Shown: positions 1 to 4,904 of the stretch, one piece after another | Position numbering within the stretch: position 1 is the first letter of the stretch | How the letters are laid out: every line of letters starts with the position of its first letter | NCBI GenBank assembly: GCA_007117525.1 | Contig: SKGJ01000186.1 | Span: 1-6,677 of the forward strand | Source: Alkalimonas sp. | GTDB taxonomy: Bacteria; Pseudomonadota; Gammaproteobacteria; Enterobacterales; Alteromonadaceae | Length of the DNA: 6,677 nt | Direction of reading: 5' to 3' | The notes under the pieces: model-generated | The model's input: only the letters and a program-made list of their open reading frames with translations | Databases searched by the model: none | Told to the model about the DNA's origin: nothing | Program-made: the position numbers and the translations under genes

Positions 1-253
1 CAAAAGCTTCTTCCGACAGGCCCAGTTGCTGGCCATTGACGATATTGGCATCGTCCACCACATTCAAACTGGCCAGAATCCGTTTGCCTTTGGCTTCCAC
101 TTCCACCTTGGCTAAAGCCTGGAACCCCTCGGCGCGGTAGATTTCGCAGTCCCGATGCAGATAAGCCACGTTTTCATGGTAGGTATCAATCCCTACCCGC
201 TTCAAAGTAAGCGGTTGCGTGTTTTTTGTTTTATCACCAGCAGTTGATTTCAT
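1..253 (-). CDS. Thymidine phosphorylase family protein, N-terminal part (cut by window edge)
   Basis: Only the first 84 codons are present and the gene continues beyond the left edge. The product reads [11 protein letters not shown]..., then [20 protein letters not shown] and [12 protein letters not shown], followed by [12 protein letters not shown] and LGLSEEAF. This matches the N-terminal extension domain of the type-2 thymidine phosphorylase subfamily (related to archaeal AMP phosphorylases), where an R-x-G-I-D-T/Y...R-D-C segment precedes the glycosyltransferase-family catalytic domain. Family enzymes cleave thymidine with phosphate to thymine and deoxyribose-1-phosphate in the cytoplasm (known for the family). 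The catalytic and phosphate-binding regions lie outside the window, so activity cannot be judged. The ATG start is preceded by AAGG with a 7-base spacing, which supports it. A promoter-like element lies just upstream (281-309). Confidence 0.85.
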   Translation of the reverse strand, partial: MKSTAGDKTKNTQPLTLKRVGIDTYHENVAYLHRDCEIYRAEGFQALAKVEVEAKGKRILASLNVVDDANIVNGQQLGLSEEAF

Positions 254-269
254 AACAGCGCCTTAAGCC

Positions 270-285
270 AGAGTATCCTTACTCT
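270..285. repeat. Inverted repeat AGAGTA-N4-TACTCT overlapping the putative -10 box
   Basis: The two 6-base arms are perfect reverse complements around TCCT. Outer GCC (267-269) and GGC (290-292) can add pairing if four bases (AGCT) bulge on one side. The repeat covers the proposed -10 box and start point of the thymidine phosphorylase promoter, so it could be a repressor site or a hairpin near the 5' end of the transcript. No T-run follows it on either strand, so it is not an intrinsic terminator. Confidence 0.4.
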
Positions 286-309
286 AGCTGGCCTGCTCCA
301 TGCTGCCAA
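281..309 (-). promoter_or_regulatory. Candidate sigma-70 promoter of the thymidine phosphorylase gene
   Basis: On the minus strand, TTGGCA (304-309; five of six matches to the -35 consensus) is followed after exactly 17 bases by TAGAGT (281-286; four of six matches to the -10 consensus). Transcription would start near 274, leaving a leader of about 20 bases that includes the AAGG ribosome binding site. This suggests the gene is transcribed on its own as well as by read-through from the upstream TIGR03643 gene. It is inferred from base matches only. Confidence 0.4.
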
Positions 310-340
310 GTGAACTATGATGCTTTCCTTTGATGCAGAT

Positions 341-601
341 CTAGCTTCGGTGCTTGTATTGGCTGGGACAATAGCCTCTATTCACCGCTTTAGAGCGGAG
401 CTTCCCATGCTTGGTGATGCGGCCAGCCACACGTTTACGCCAGCAGCGGAAACTGGCTGGTTTTAATTCAGAGCGCATCAAACGGATAAGTTCGGCTTCC
501 GATAACGCAAAATTCATGGTTATCGCTTCAAAAGGCGTTCGATCTTCCCAGGCCATCTCAATAATGCGCGATAGCTGTTCTTGGTTAAACGAATGTGGCA
601 T
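341..601 (-). CDS. TIGR03643 / DUF2805 family small protein
   Basis: The 86-residue product starts MPHSFNQEQLSRIIEMAWED and contains the family signature: IIEMAWEDRTPFEAI (about residues 13-27), LSEAELIRLMR (33-43), then ELKPASFRCWRKRVAGR and TKHGKLR toward the C-terminus. The length is typical for the family. No biochemical function is known to me. The sequence is basic at its C-terminus and the first half could form a helix-turn-helix-like fold, so nucleic acid binding is possible but is inference. In related bacteria this family often sits with photolyase/cryptochrome and lipocalin genes. Here the lipocalin is the divergent neighbour, 90 bases away. AAGGA lies 10 bases upstream of the ATG, a slightly long but usable spacing. 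Confidence 0.85.
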   Translation of the reverse strand: MPHSFNQEQLSRIIEMAWEDRTPFEAITMNFALSEAELIRLMRSELKPASFRCWRKRVAGRITKHGKLRSKAVNRGYCPSQYKHRS

Positions 602-691
602 GGTGTTGGTATCCTTGTTATCGATGCAACCGATTACGGTGCTGGCTCGTATTCGGATGCATAGTATTCAACAACCCTGAAGGTCCTTATC

Positions 692-1222
692 ATGCGATTT
701 TTATTTGCTGCTGTTATCCTACTGACAGGCTGCACAGGCACACCCAATAGCGTGCAACCTGTTTCACCGTTCGAGCTGGAGTCGTATTTAGGCGAGTGGC
801 ATGAGATAGCCCGGTTGGATCACCGCTTCGAACGGGGCCTTAGCGAAGTTACCGCCCATTACAGCATGCGCGACGATGGGGGTGTGCGCGTACTGAATCG
901 AGGCTACCACCAAAGCCGCGGTGAATGGCGTGAAGCCGAGGGACGTGCGTACTTCGCCAGTGATAGCGCGACAGGCAAGCTGAAGGTGTCTTTCTTCGGG
1001 CCCTTTTTTGCCAGTTACAACATTGCCAAGCTGGAGCCCGACTACAGCATGGCATTGGTGGTCGGCCATAATCTTAATTACGCCTGGATTTTAGCCAGAA
1101 GCCCCAACCCGTCTGCCGATGACTGCCTGCGTTACCAGCAAAAAGCTGCTGCCATCGGGGTGGATACTGAGGCTTTGATCTGGCTTAGTGACTGCCTTCA
1201 AGCCTCAGTGAACCACCACTAG
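692..1222 (+). CDS. blc: Lipocalin family outer-membrane lipoprotein (Blc-like)
   Basis: The 176-residue product has a short signal peptide ending in a lipobox, LLTGC, with Cys14 as the predicted lipidated residue. The mature N-terminus (T-G-T...) lacks Asp at +2, so sorting to the outer membrane is expected by the Lol rule. The lipocalin motif YLGEWHEIARLDHRFERG (residues 32-49) contains the conserved G-x-W and matches the bacterial lipocalin Blc closely. Later conserved strands include DYSMALVVG (117-125) and YAWILAR (130-136). Cys145 and Cys168 could form a disulfide. Family members bind fatty acids or lysophospholipids and are tied to envelope stress or membrane maintenance (established for E. 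coli Blc). AAGG sits 8 bases before the ATG, which fixes the start. The gene converges with the XRE/membrane-protein unit across a 68-base gap with no clear terminator. Confidence 0.93.
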   Translation: MRFLFAAVILLTGCTGTPNSVQPVSPFELESYLGEWHEIARLDHRFERGLSEVTAHYSMRDDGGVRVLNRGYHQSRGEWREAEGRAYFASDSATGKLKVSFFGPFFASYNIAKLEPDYSMALVVGHNLNYAWILARSPNPSADDCLRYQQKAAAIGVDTEALIWLSDCLQASVNHH

Positions 1223-1290
1223 AGCACCGAATCGTTAAAACAGAGATTACCCGGAAACTTGCCCCTTACTTTGGACAACAATAGCAACCG

Positions 1291-1506
1291 CTAACAATCG
1301 TCATCCAGCAATTCAAAGACCGACTCCACCGGGACCTCAAAGTAGCGGGCCAGTCTGAGAGCAATGACCACGGAAGGGGTAAATCGTCCAGTCTCCACCG
1401 TACTGATGGTTTTGCGAGATACCCCTATTGCATCCGCCAACTCTTGTTGCGAGATCTTTCGTCTGCTGCGCAACTTCGCAATGTGATTATCCAGAAACTC
1501 ATTCAT
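1291..1506 (-). CDS. XRE-family helix-turn-helix transcriptional regulator
   Basis: The 71-residue protein is essentially one HTH_3 (Cro/CI-type) domain. The N-terminal helix has IAKLRSRRKISQQELADAIG (residues 9-28), the recognition region is VSRKTISTVETGRFTPS (29-45), and a final helix LARYFEVPVESVF (52-64) precedes an acidic tail LLDDDC. The SQQELA...SRKTIS..E.GR pattern is typical of the small COG1476 regulators. Its start overlaps the stop of the upstream membrane-protein gene (ATGAATGA), and no strong Shine-Dalgarno sequence is seen, which points to translational coupling. It probably binds as a dimer to the GGTATC half-site array in front of the operon (2002-2047) and represses its own transcription. 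That last link is inference from context. Confidence 0.9.
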   Translation of the reverse strand: MNEFLDNHIAKLRSRRKISQQELADAIGVSRKTISTVETGRFTPSVVIALRLARYFEVPVESVFELLDDDC

Positions 1507-1972
1507 CGTTGCTGCGAAGCCCCCATAACACTGGTACTGCGTAACAAATCAAACCGATAGCCAGCAACGACTTTCCGTAAAAAGCAATGCCTTGCATACT
1601 CAGCCAGGCATTCACCGACTCCATCCCGCTAGCATAGACACTAATAAACAACAAACTAAGCACCACACCACTGCACCAGCGGTATCCGGTTAAATTCAGG
1701 TGTGCCAACCATTCATCGCTGAACTGACCCGACCAAAAAAAAGCCTGACCGCTGTATCGCAGTGACGCTACAACATTCCAAAATAACAAGGCCACAGTAC
1801 CCAAGGTTAGTGTGACGAAAACCCCAATGATCCAACCATTCTCCTTCCAACCAGGCAACAACTGATGAAAGACATCGGCTGCGAAAAGCACCCCTAATGC
1901 TAACAAGGTTACAGCACTCTGTTTTAAAAAACGCTGCTCTTTCTCCGCTCGTGATACAGCTGCTAATGACAT
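1499..1972 (-). CDS. Uncharacterised four-helix inner membrane protein, partner of XRE regulator
   Basis: The 157-residue product has a short charged cytoplasmic N-terminus (SRAEKEQRFLKQ) and four hydrophobic segments at about residues 19-36, 47-69, 100-116 and 133-152, ending in a hydrophilic LRSNDE tail. I recognise no catalytic motif. The architecture resembles the small membrane proteins (DUF2178-like in layout only) that commonly sit immediately upstream of compact COG1476 XRE regulators, where sensing or modulation of the regulator has been proposed. The start is well supported: AAGGAG lies 7 bases before the ATG on the minus strand. It is the first gene of a two-gene operon, overlapping the regulator by 8 bases. 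Function is unknown. Confidence 0.82.
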   Translation of the reverse strand: MSLAAVSRAEKEQRFLKQSAVTLLALGVLFAADVFHQLLPGWKENGWIIGVFVTLTLGTVALLFWNVVASLRYSGQAFFWSGQFSDEWLAHLNLTGYRWCSGVVLSLLFISVYASGMESVNAWLSMQGIAFYGKSLLAIGLICYAVPVLWGLRSNDE

Positions 1973-1979
1973 CTCAACT

Positions 1980-1985
1980 CTCCTT
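1980..1985 (-). promoter_or_regulatory. Strong ribosome binding site of the membrane-protein gene
   Basis: AAGGAG on the minus strand is a near-perfect Shine-Dalgarno sequence placed 7 bases before the ATG at 1972. It settles the start of the 157-residue membrane protein. It also contrasts with the downstream XRE gene, which lacks a clear site of its own. Confidence 0.75.
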
Positions 1986-2001
1986 GAATTTGTGAACCCA
2001 A

Positions 2002-2047
2002 GGTATCAAATGATACCCCTGACGGACAAAAGATACCCTAAGGTATC
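2002..2047. promoter_or_regulatory. Candidate XRE operator: four GGTATC half-sites in two palindromes
   Basis: The first palindrome is GGTATC-AAAT-GATACC (2002-2017); its arms extend to 7 bases, GGTATCA/TGATACC. The second is GATACC-CTAA-GGTATC (2032-2047). Half-sites begin at 2002, 2012, 2032 and 2042, so all are spaced by multiples of 10 bases and would lie on the same face of the helix. AAGGTATCA is repeated exactly at 2000-2008 and 2040-2048. The array lies between the start of the membrane protein/XRE operon and the divergent LiaF-like gene and overlaps the predicted -10 box of the former. Binding by the XRE protein encoded in this operon is inferred. Confidence 0.6.
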
Positions 2048-2058
2048 AGGGCGCGCAA
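2030..2058 (-). promoter_or_regulatory. Weak candidate promoter of the membrane protein/XRE operon
   Basis: On the minus strand TTGCGC (2053-2058; three of six -35 matches) precedes TATCTT (2030-2035; four of six -10 matches) with a 17-base spacer. The spacer and -10 box coincide with the second GATACC/GGTATC palindrome, so a protein bound there would block RNA polymerase. The base matches are modest, and the operator position is the main support. Confidence 0.35.
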
Positions 2059-2207
2059 GTCTTTTTTGCTGGCGTTAGTTATTTTCTGAACATTGCGACA
2101 TAGTCCAGGCAGTGAACTACGAATACCCATGTCTGTTGAGTTGTTAGAAACACTTACAATTTTACCCTTTCGCTAAACGCTATCCTGAGCCAAAATGATG
2201 GAAAAAT

Positions 2208-2220
2208 AGCCAGAGTGGCT
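2208..2220. repeat. Short inverted repeat AGCCA-GAG-TGGCT before the LiaF-like gene
   Basis: A perfect 5-base inverted repeat with a 3-base loop lies 26 bases before the chosen start codon. It is alternatively paired as GCCAG-AGTGG-CTGGC (2209-2223). In RNA it would form a small hairpin just 5' of the ribosome binding site. It may be a minor regulatory structure or chance, and there is no following T-run. Confidence 0.3.
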
Positions 2221-2235
2221 GGCGTATGAAGACAG

Positions 2236-2243
2236 AAGGGGGA
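2236..2243 (+). promoter_or_regulatory. Ribosome binding site that decides the LiaF-like start
   Basis: AAGGGGGA precedes the ATG at 2247 by 3 bases from its end, or about 6 from the AAGGG core. The upstream in-frame ATG at 2226 has only a weak AGAGTGG before it and would place this purine run inside the coding region. The later start is therefore preferred. Confidence 0.6.
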
Positions 2244-2246
2244 CCT

Positions 2247-2948
2247 ATGGCGATAGATACCACAGGGGTGAAACTGGAAGACAGACCCATCGCCCAAGTA
2301 CGCGAAGCCGTCATTGATCAGCTGATCATGAACTACAGCCACAGTGTGATTTCTGAGCAGGCCTTTGAACGCCGGCTTGATATTGCCACCAACTCCGATG
2401 ATCCCAATGTGCTGATCGAGCAAGTGGCGGATCTGACCTTAGAGCCGGATGCCAAATACCGGGCCATGTGGTCACAAAACTTTGATACCAGCAAGACAGC
2501 AACCAGCTCAGCCAATGCCATGAATGCTGTCGAACCGACTGATAAAGACCGCCTGGTCTCTATTCTCAGCAGTGATGAGCGCTCCGGGCCCTGGCGGGTG
2601 CCAGAGCAACTGACCATTATCAATGCATTGTCTTCGGTAGAGCTGGACTTTTCCGAAGCTGTTTTTGAGCACCAGCAAGTGACCCTGCAACTGACAAACT
2701 GGCTGGGCAGTGTCAGCATTCAGGTGCCGGAGCATGTCGCGGTAATCAGTGAACTGAATAACATTGCCGCATCCAGCGATAACACCGTCGGTCAGGGTGG
2801 GCCAGGTAGCCGAAAAACCCATTGCATCCGGATTGAAGGCTATTCAGTGCTGGGCTCGCTGGATGTGTCCATCAAACGCAGCTTAAAACAACGCTTTACC
2901 GACTTTGCCAACAGCATCCGGGCAGCACTGGGGCTGGATAAAGCCTGA
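2247..2948 (+). CDS. Soluble protein with DUF1707-like and LiaF-like C-terminal domains
   Basis: The 233-residue product has no signal peptide and no membrane segment. Residues about 15-65 (AVIDQLIMNYSHSVIS, then FERRLDIATNSDDP and LIEQVADL) resemble the DUF1707/SHOCT-like helical domain, in which a helix is followed by an F-x-x-R-L motif. A polar linker (about 70-100) leads to a beta-rich C-terminal half (RVPEQLTIINALSSVELDFSE and LTNWLGSVSIQVPEHVAV) that resembles the LiaF/DUF2154 repeat domain, ending in a basic helix KRSLKQRFTDFANSIRAAL. In Firmicutes, LiaF is a membrane inhibitor of the LiaRS envelope-stress system (established). Here the membrane part is missing, so a cytoplasmic regulatory or scaffolding role is inference. 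An alternative start at 2226 would add 7 residues. It converges with mtfA, 15 bases away. Confidence 0.78.
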   Translation: MAIDTTGVKLEDRPIAQVREAVIDQLIMNYSHSVISEQAFERRLDIATNSDDPNVLIEQVADLTLEPDAKYRAMWSQNFDTSKTATSSANAMNAVEPTDKDRLVSILSSDERSGPWRVPEQLTIINALSSVELDFSEAVFEHQQVTLQLTNWLGSVSIQVPEHVAVISELNNIAASSDNTVGQGGPGSRKTHCIRIEGYSVLGSLDVSIKRSLKQRFTDFANSIRAALGLDKA

Positions 2949-2963
2949 ACAGCGCAACGCTCA

Positions 2964-3785
2964 TTACTGCCACAATGCAGGGTTAAGCCGGTAAAACAGC
3001 TGCATCTGCTGGTACAGCGCAGGCTCTTGCTGCTGCAACGCCAAGGGTTGCTCGAAAAACACCTCGCTGGCCACAGCAAAAAATTCCGCTGGGTTGGTGG
3101 CGGCATACGGGTCGAACACACTGGCCTGCCCATGACTTAACTGCTGTTGCAGCCGCTGAAAAGCTTGCAGGAATACCTGACTCCAGCGCTTGGCACTGCC
3201 GTCGGGACCAAGCGCAGGGGCGCCATTGGCATAGCCTTTTTGCTGGTCAAGCTGATGGGCAAACTCGTGGATCACCACATTGTGGCCATCGAAAGGATCG
3301 GCTGCCCCATGCAGCGAATCCTGCCAGGATAAAATTACCTGGCCCTGCCCCCAAGACTCACCCAGCAAAACACCAGCCCCCTCATGCATCACACCAGCGG
3401 CATCGGTCTGCCGGTTTGGTACCACAAAAGCCGCCGGGTACACCAGCACTTGCCGTAAGCCTGGATAAATCCCCTGATCGCGGCCCAGTAACAACAAGCA
3501 AGCCTGCGCGGCTATGGTCACCCGAATGTCATCATTCATCTCCAGGCCAGCACAACCCACAAAGTCTTTCTCTGCCACAAACAGCTGAATCAGCTTTTTC
3601 AGCCTGAGCTGCAAGTCGGTTGGCAAGGTCCGAAAGTACGGTAGCCGGCGTTTTAAGATCTGCCGCCAGGCTTTGGGAAAAGGCTGCTTTAGAATGCGTT
3701 GCCGTTGCCACTGTCGCCAGTAGGGCTGGCCCAACAAGGCAGCCAGAATCAGCAGAGTGAGAGCAGCCAGCAGAACCATCGCCAT
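2964..3785 (-). CDS. mtfA: MtfA-type zinc peptidase (M90 family), membrane-anchored
   Basis: The 273-residue product starts with a hydrophobic helix (about residues 3-19) followed by arginine-rich sequence (WRQWQRQR), giving a likely single N-terminal inner-membrane anchor with the rest cytoplasmic. The gluzincin motif HEFAHQLD is at 173-180, with His173 and His177 as zinc ligands and Glu174 as the catalytic residue. The downstream NPAEFFAVASEVFF stretch supplies the third ligand, probably Glu234. Other family features are LPYFRTLP (48-55), FVAEKDFVGCAGLEM (69-83) and VLVYPAAFVVP (113-123). In E. coli, MtfA is a soluble aminopeptidase that also binds the Mlc repressor and so influences the glucose phosphotransferase system (established). 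Mlc binding here is unproven. An alternative start is the ATG at 3779; neither has a strong ribosome binding site. It is divergent from the terB-like gene. Confidence 0.92.
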   Translation of the reverse strand: MAMVLLAALTLLILAALLGQPYWRQWQRQRILKQPFPKAWRQILKRRLPYFRTLPTDLQLRLKKLIQLFVAEKDFVGCAGLEMNDDIRVTIAAQACLLLLGRDQGIYPGLRQVLVYPAAFVVPNRQTDAAGVMHEGAGVLLGESWGQGQVILSWQDSLHGAADPFDGHNVVIHEFAHQLDQQKGYANGAPALGPDGSAKRWSQVFLQAFQRLQQQLSHGQASVFDPYAATNPAEFFAVASEVFFEQPLALQQQEPALYQQMQLFYRLNPALWQ

Positions 3786-3884
3786 AAAAAGGACTCAAAC
3801 AAGCATCGATTGATCTGTACAATTGGGTAAGGCAGTAAAAAAATCAAGCCATTCAGGTCGTGTTGACCTGGGTTTTCATAGAAT

Positions 3885-3889
3885 GGGAG
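3885..3889 (+). promoter_or_regulatory. Ribosome binding site that decides the terB-like start
   Basis: GGGAG lies 5 bases before the ATG at 3895. An in-frame ATG at 3883 overlaps this site, and a TTG at 3823 opens a longer frame, but neither has a comparable site. The residues added by the TTG start (GKAVKKSSHSGRVDLGFHR) look non-conserved and polar. Confidence 0.5.
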
Positions 3890-3894
3890 TTGCC

Positions 3895-4350
3895 ATGTTT
3901 CAACTGTTTAAACAATTGCTGGCACAAAGCGGCAGTGAGCCGGTTGCCGATTGCCCGGCGCTGCAGCTGGTGAACGAGGCGCAGTTGATGTCGGTGGTGT
4001 TAATGCTGGAAGTGGCAGCCGCCGATTTTCAGGATGCCAGCGCCGAGCACGATGAAGTACTGAGTTACCTGACCAGTGAGTATCGCTTAACCCCGGTTGA
4101 TGCCGAAATCGTCTTTCGCCGGGCAAAAGAGCTGAGCAACGACTCCGTCTGCCTGCATCGCTTCACCTCGAAAATGAAAGATTTAAGCTATCCTGAGCGG
4201 CTGGATTTAATGGAGCAGCTGTGGCGCATCGCCTACCATGATGGTCAGCTGGACCCTCATGAAGAAGCCATGCTTCGCAAGATTGCGGACCTGCTGTTTA
4301 TCCGCCACAGCGATTACATTCAGTGCAAACTGGCGGTGCAGTCAAACTAA
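3895..4350 (+). CDS. TerB family (tellurite resistance-like) protein
   Basis: The 151-residue protein is all-helical in appearance and has the two acidic TerB segments: LMLEVAAADFQDASAEHDEVLSYL near residues 36-59 and IAYHDGQLDPHEEAMLRKIADLL at 112-134. The second matches the family's I-A-x-x-D-G-x-L/I-D-x-x-E-E pattern closely, with a likely metal-binding role for Asp116, Asp120, Glu123 and Glu124. The length is normal for stand-alone COG4103 members. These are cytoplasmic proteins of unclear function. The name comes from the ter operon, but no other ter genes are present, so tellurite resistance should not be assumed. It is divergent from mtfA (109-base gap, with a TACAAT -10-like hexamer at 3818-3823 but no good -35) and ends 10 bases before the convergent membrane-protein gene. 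Confidence 0.88.
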   Translation: MFQLFKQLLAQSGSEPVADCPALQLVNEAQLMSVVLMLEVAAADFQDASAEHDEVLSYLTSEYRLTPVDAEIVFRRAKELSNDSVCLHRFTSKMKDLSYPERLDLMEQLWRIAYHDGQLDPHEEAMLRKIADLLFIRHSDYIQCKLAVQSN

Positions 4351-4360
4351 GCTGAGATCT

Positions 4361-4693
4361 TTACTCTTCTTTTTTGCCGACGACTTCGCCTTCAATCACC
4401 CGATGGCCAGCTGGACTCTGCTGCCCGGTCTGCTGCTGATACTGTTGGTGTGCCTGACGCTGTGCCTGTTGAGCCGCCTGCTGAAAAGCCCGCATTCTCC
4501 TGCGATAGCGCCAGTAAAACAGCGGGATAAGCAACCAGCTCAGCAGCAACATCACCAGCAGCAGTACAAAGCCAGCCACCAGCAACACCCCCATCACCAG
4601 CCAGGCCAAGATGCGCTGCAGCGGTCCTGCCGCCTGTTGTTGACGCCACAGTTTTTGCCACTGGCCATTTTGCCGCGAAAAAGAAAACATCAT
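4361..4693 (-). CDS. Small membrane protein with Gln-rich cytoplasmic tail, function unknown
   Basis: The 110-residue product has an N-terminal polar stretch (FSFSRQNGQWQKLWRQQQ) and a long leucine/valine-rich hydrophobic region at about residues 28-61. That region may be one long helix or a tight hairpin. It is followed by a strongly basic RYRRRMR, a Gln/Ala-rich stretch (70-91) and the C-terminal tail RVIEGEVVGKKEE. The basic cluster after the hydrophobic region places the tail in the cytoplasm. I recall similar I-E-G-E tails ending other small bacterial membrane proteins, such as some FxsA-like ones, but cannot confirm homology. AAGG motifs precede both adjacent ATGs: AAGGA is 9 bases before the first, and AAAGG is better spaced for the second at 4690. 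Overlapping plus-strand and shifted minus-strand reading frames lack such support. Confidence 0.72.
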   Translation of the reverse strand: MMFSFSRQNGQWQKLWRQQQAAGPLQRILAWLVMGVLLVAGFVLLLVMLLLSWLLIPLFYWRYRRRMRAFQQAAQQAQRQAHQQYQQQTGQQSPAGHRVIEGEVVGKKEE

Positions 4694-4738
4694 TCACCTT
4701 TATCCTTCTAACCCGCCAACCGAGCGGCCTGTTGCATC

Positions 4739-4900
4739 ATGATAGCAGCTTTGGCTGAGCAGAAACTGAACCATGGCCTGAATGCTGTTGATATGGGCAC
4801 CCCCAGTAAAAAACAACTGAAGAAAGAGTCGGACAACCCTCTGATGAAGTCCAAAACCACCGGCTACGGAAAAATATTATTACAAAGATTCATAAATTGA
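4739..4900 (+). CDS. Possible small ORF (53 codons), uncertain
   Basis: An ATG-started frame encodes MIAALAEQKLNHGLNAVDMG, then PSKKQLKKESDNPLMKSKTT and GYGKILLQRFIN. It occupies the 266-base gap between the small membrane protein and the tetR gene. Codon choice (CTG, GGC, ACC, AAG) in the first 43 codons resembles the neighbouring genes more than random intergenic DNA does. However, there is no convincing ribosome binding site (only GAGCGG about 12 bases upstream), and its 3' end runs into the AT-rich tetR promoter region. I recognise no family. It could be a small basic cytoplasmic protein, a gene remnant, or chance. Confidence 0.25.
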   Translation: MIAALAEQKLNHGLNAVDMGTPSKKQLKKESDNPLMKSKTTGYGKILLQRFIN

Positions 4901-4904
4901 ACGC

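Noticed and set aside
625..653. Possible ECF sigma (RpoE/ChrR-type) promoter before the lipocalin: TGCAAC-17-CGTATT
   Set aside because: The spacing and CGTAT box fit, and the photolyase-set context made it attractive, but the -35 hexamer matches TGATCC poorly.
411..680. Plus-strand frame of 89 codons antisense to the TIGR03643 gene
   Set aside because: The minus-strand protein has a clear family signature, while the plus-strand product matches nothing and lacks a ribosome binding site.
2333..2822. Two overlapping minus-strand frames inside the LiaF-like gene
   Set aside because: Their products are rich in Ser/Arg/Cys with no recognisable domain, and the plus-strand gene has a good ribosome binding site and recognisable domains.
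3823..3894. TTG-started extension of the terB-like gene
   Set aside because: The added residues look non-conserved, and a well-placed GGGAG precedes the ATG at 3895.
4540..4610. CAG/CAC-rich low-complexity stretch that looks like a repeat
   Set aside because: It is explained by Leu/Val codons of the membrane segment on the minus strand; there is no regular repeat unit.
4238..4711. Plus-strand frame of 157 codons spanning the end of terB and the small membrane protein
   Set aside because: It overlaps two better-supported genes. Its Gln/His-rich part is the complement of the leucine-rich membrane segment on the minus strand.
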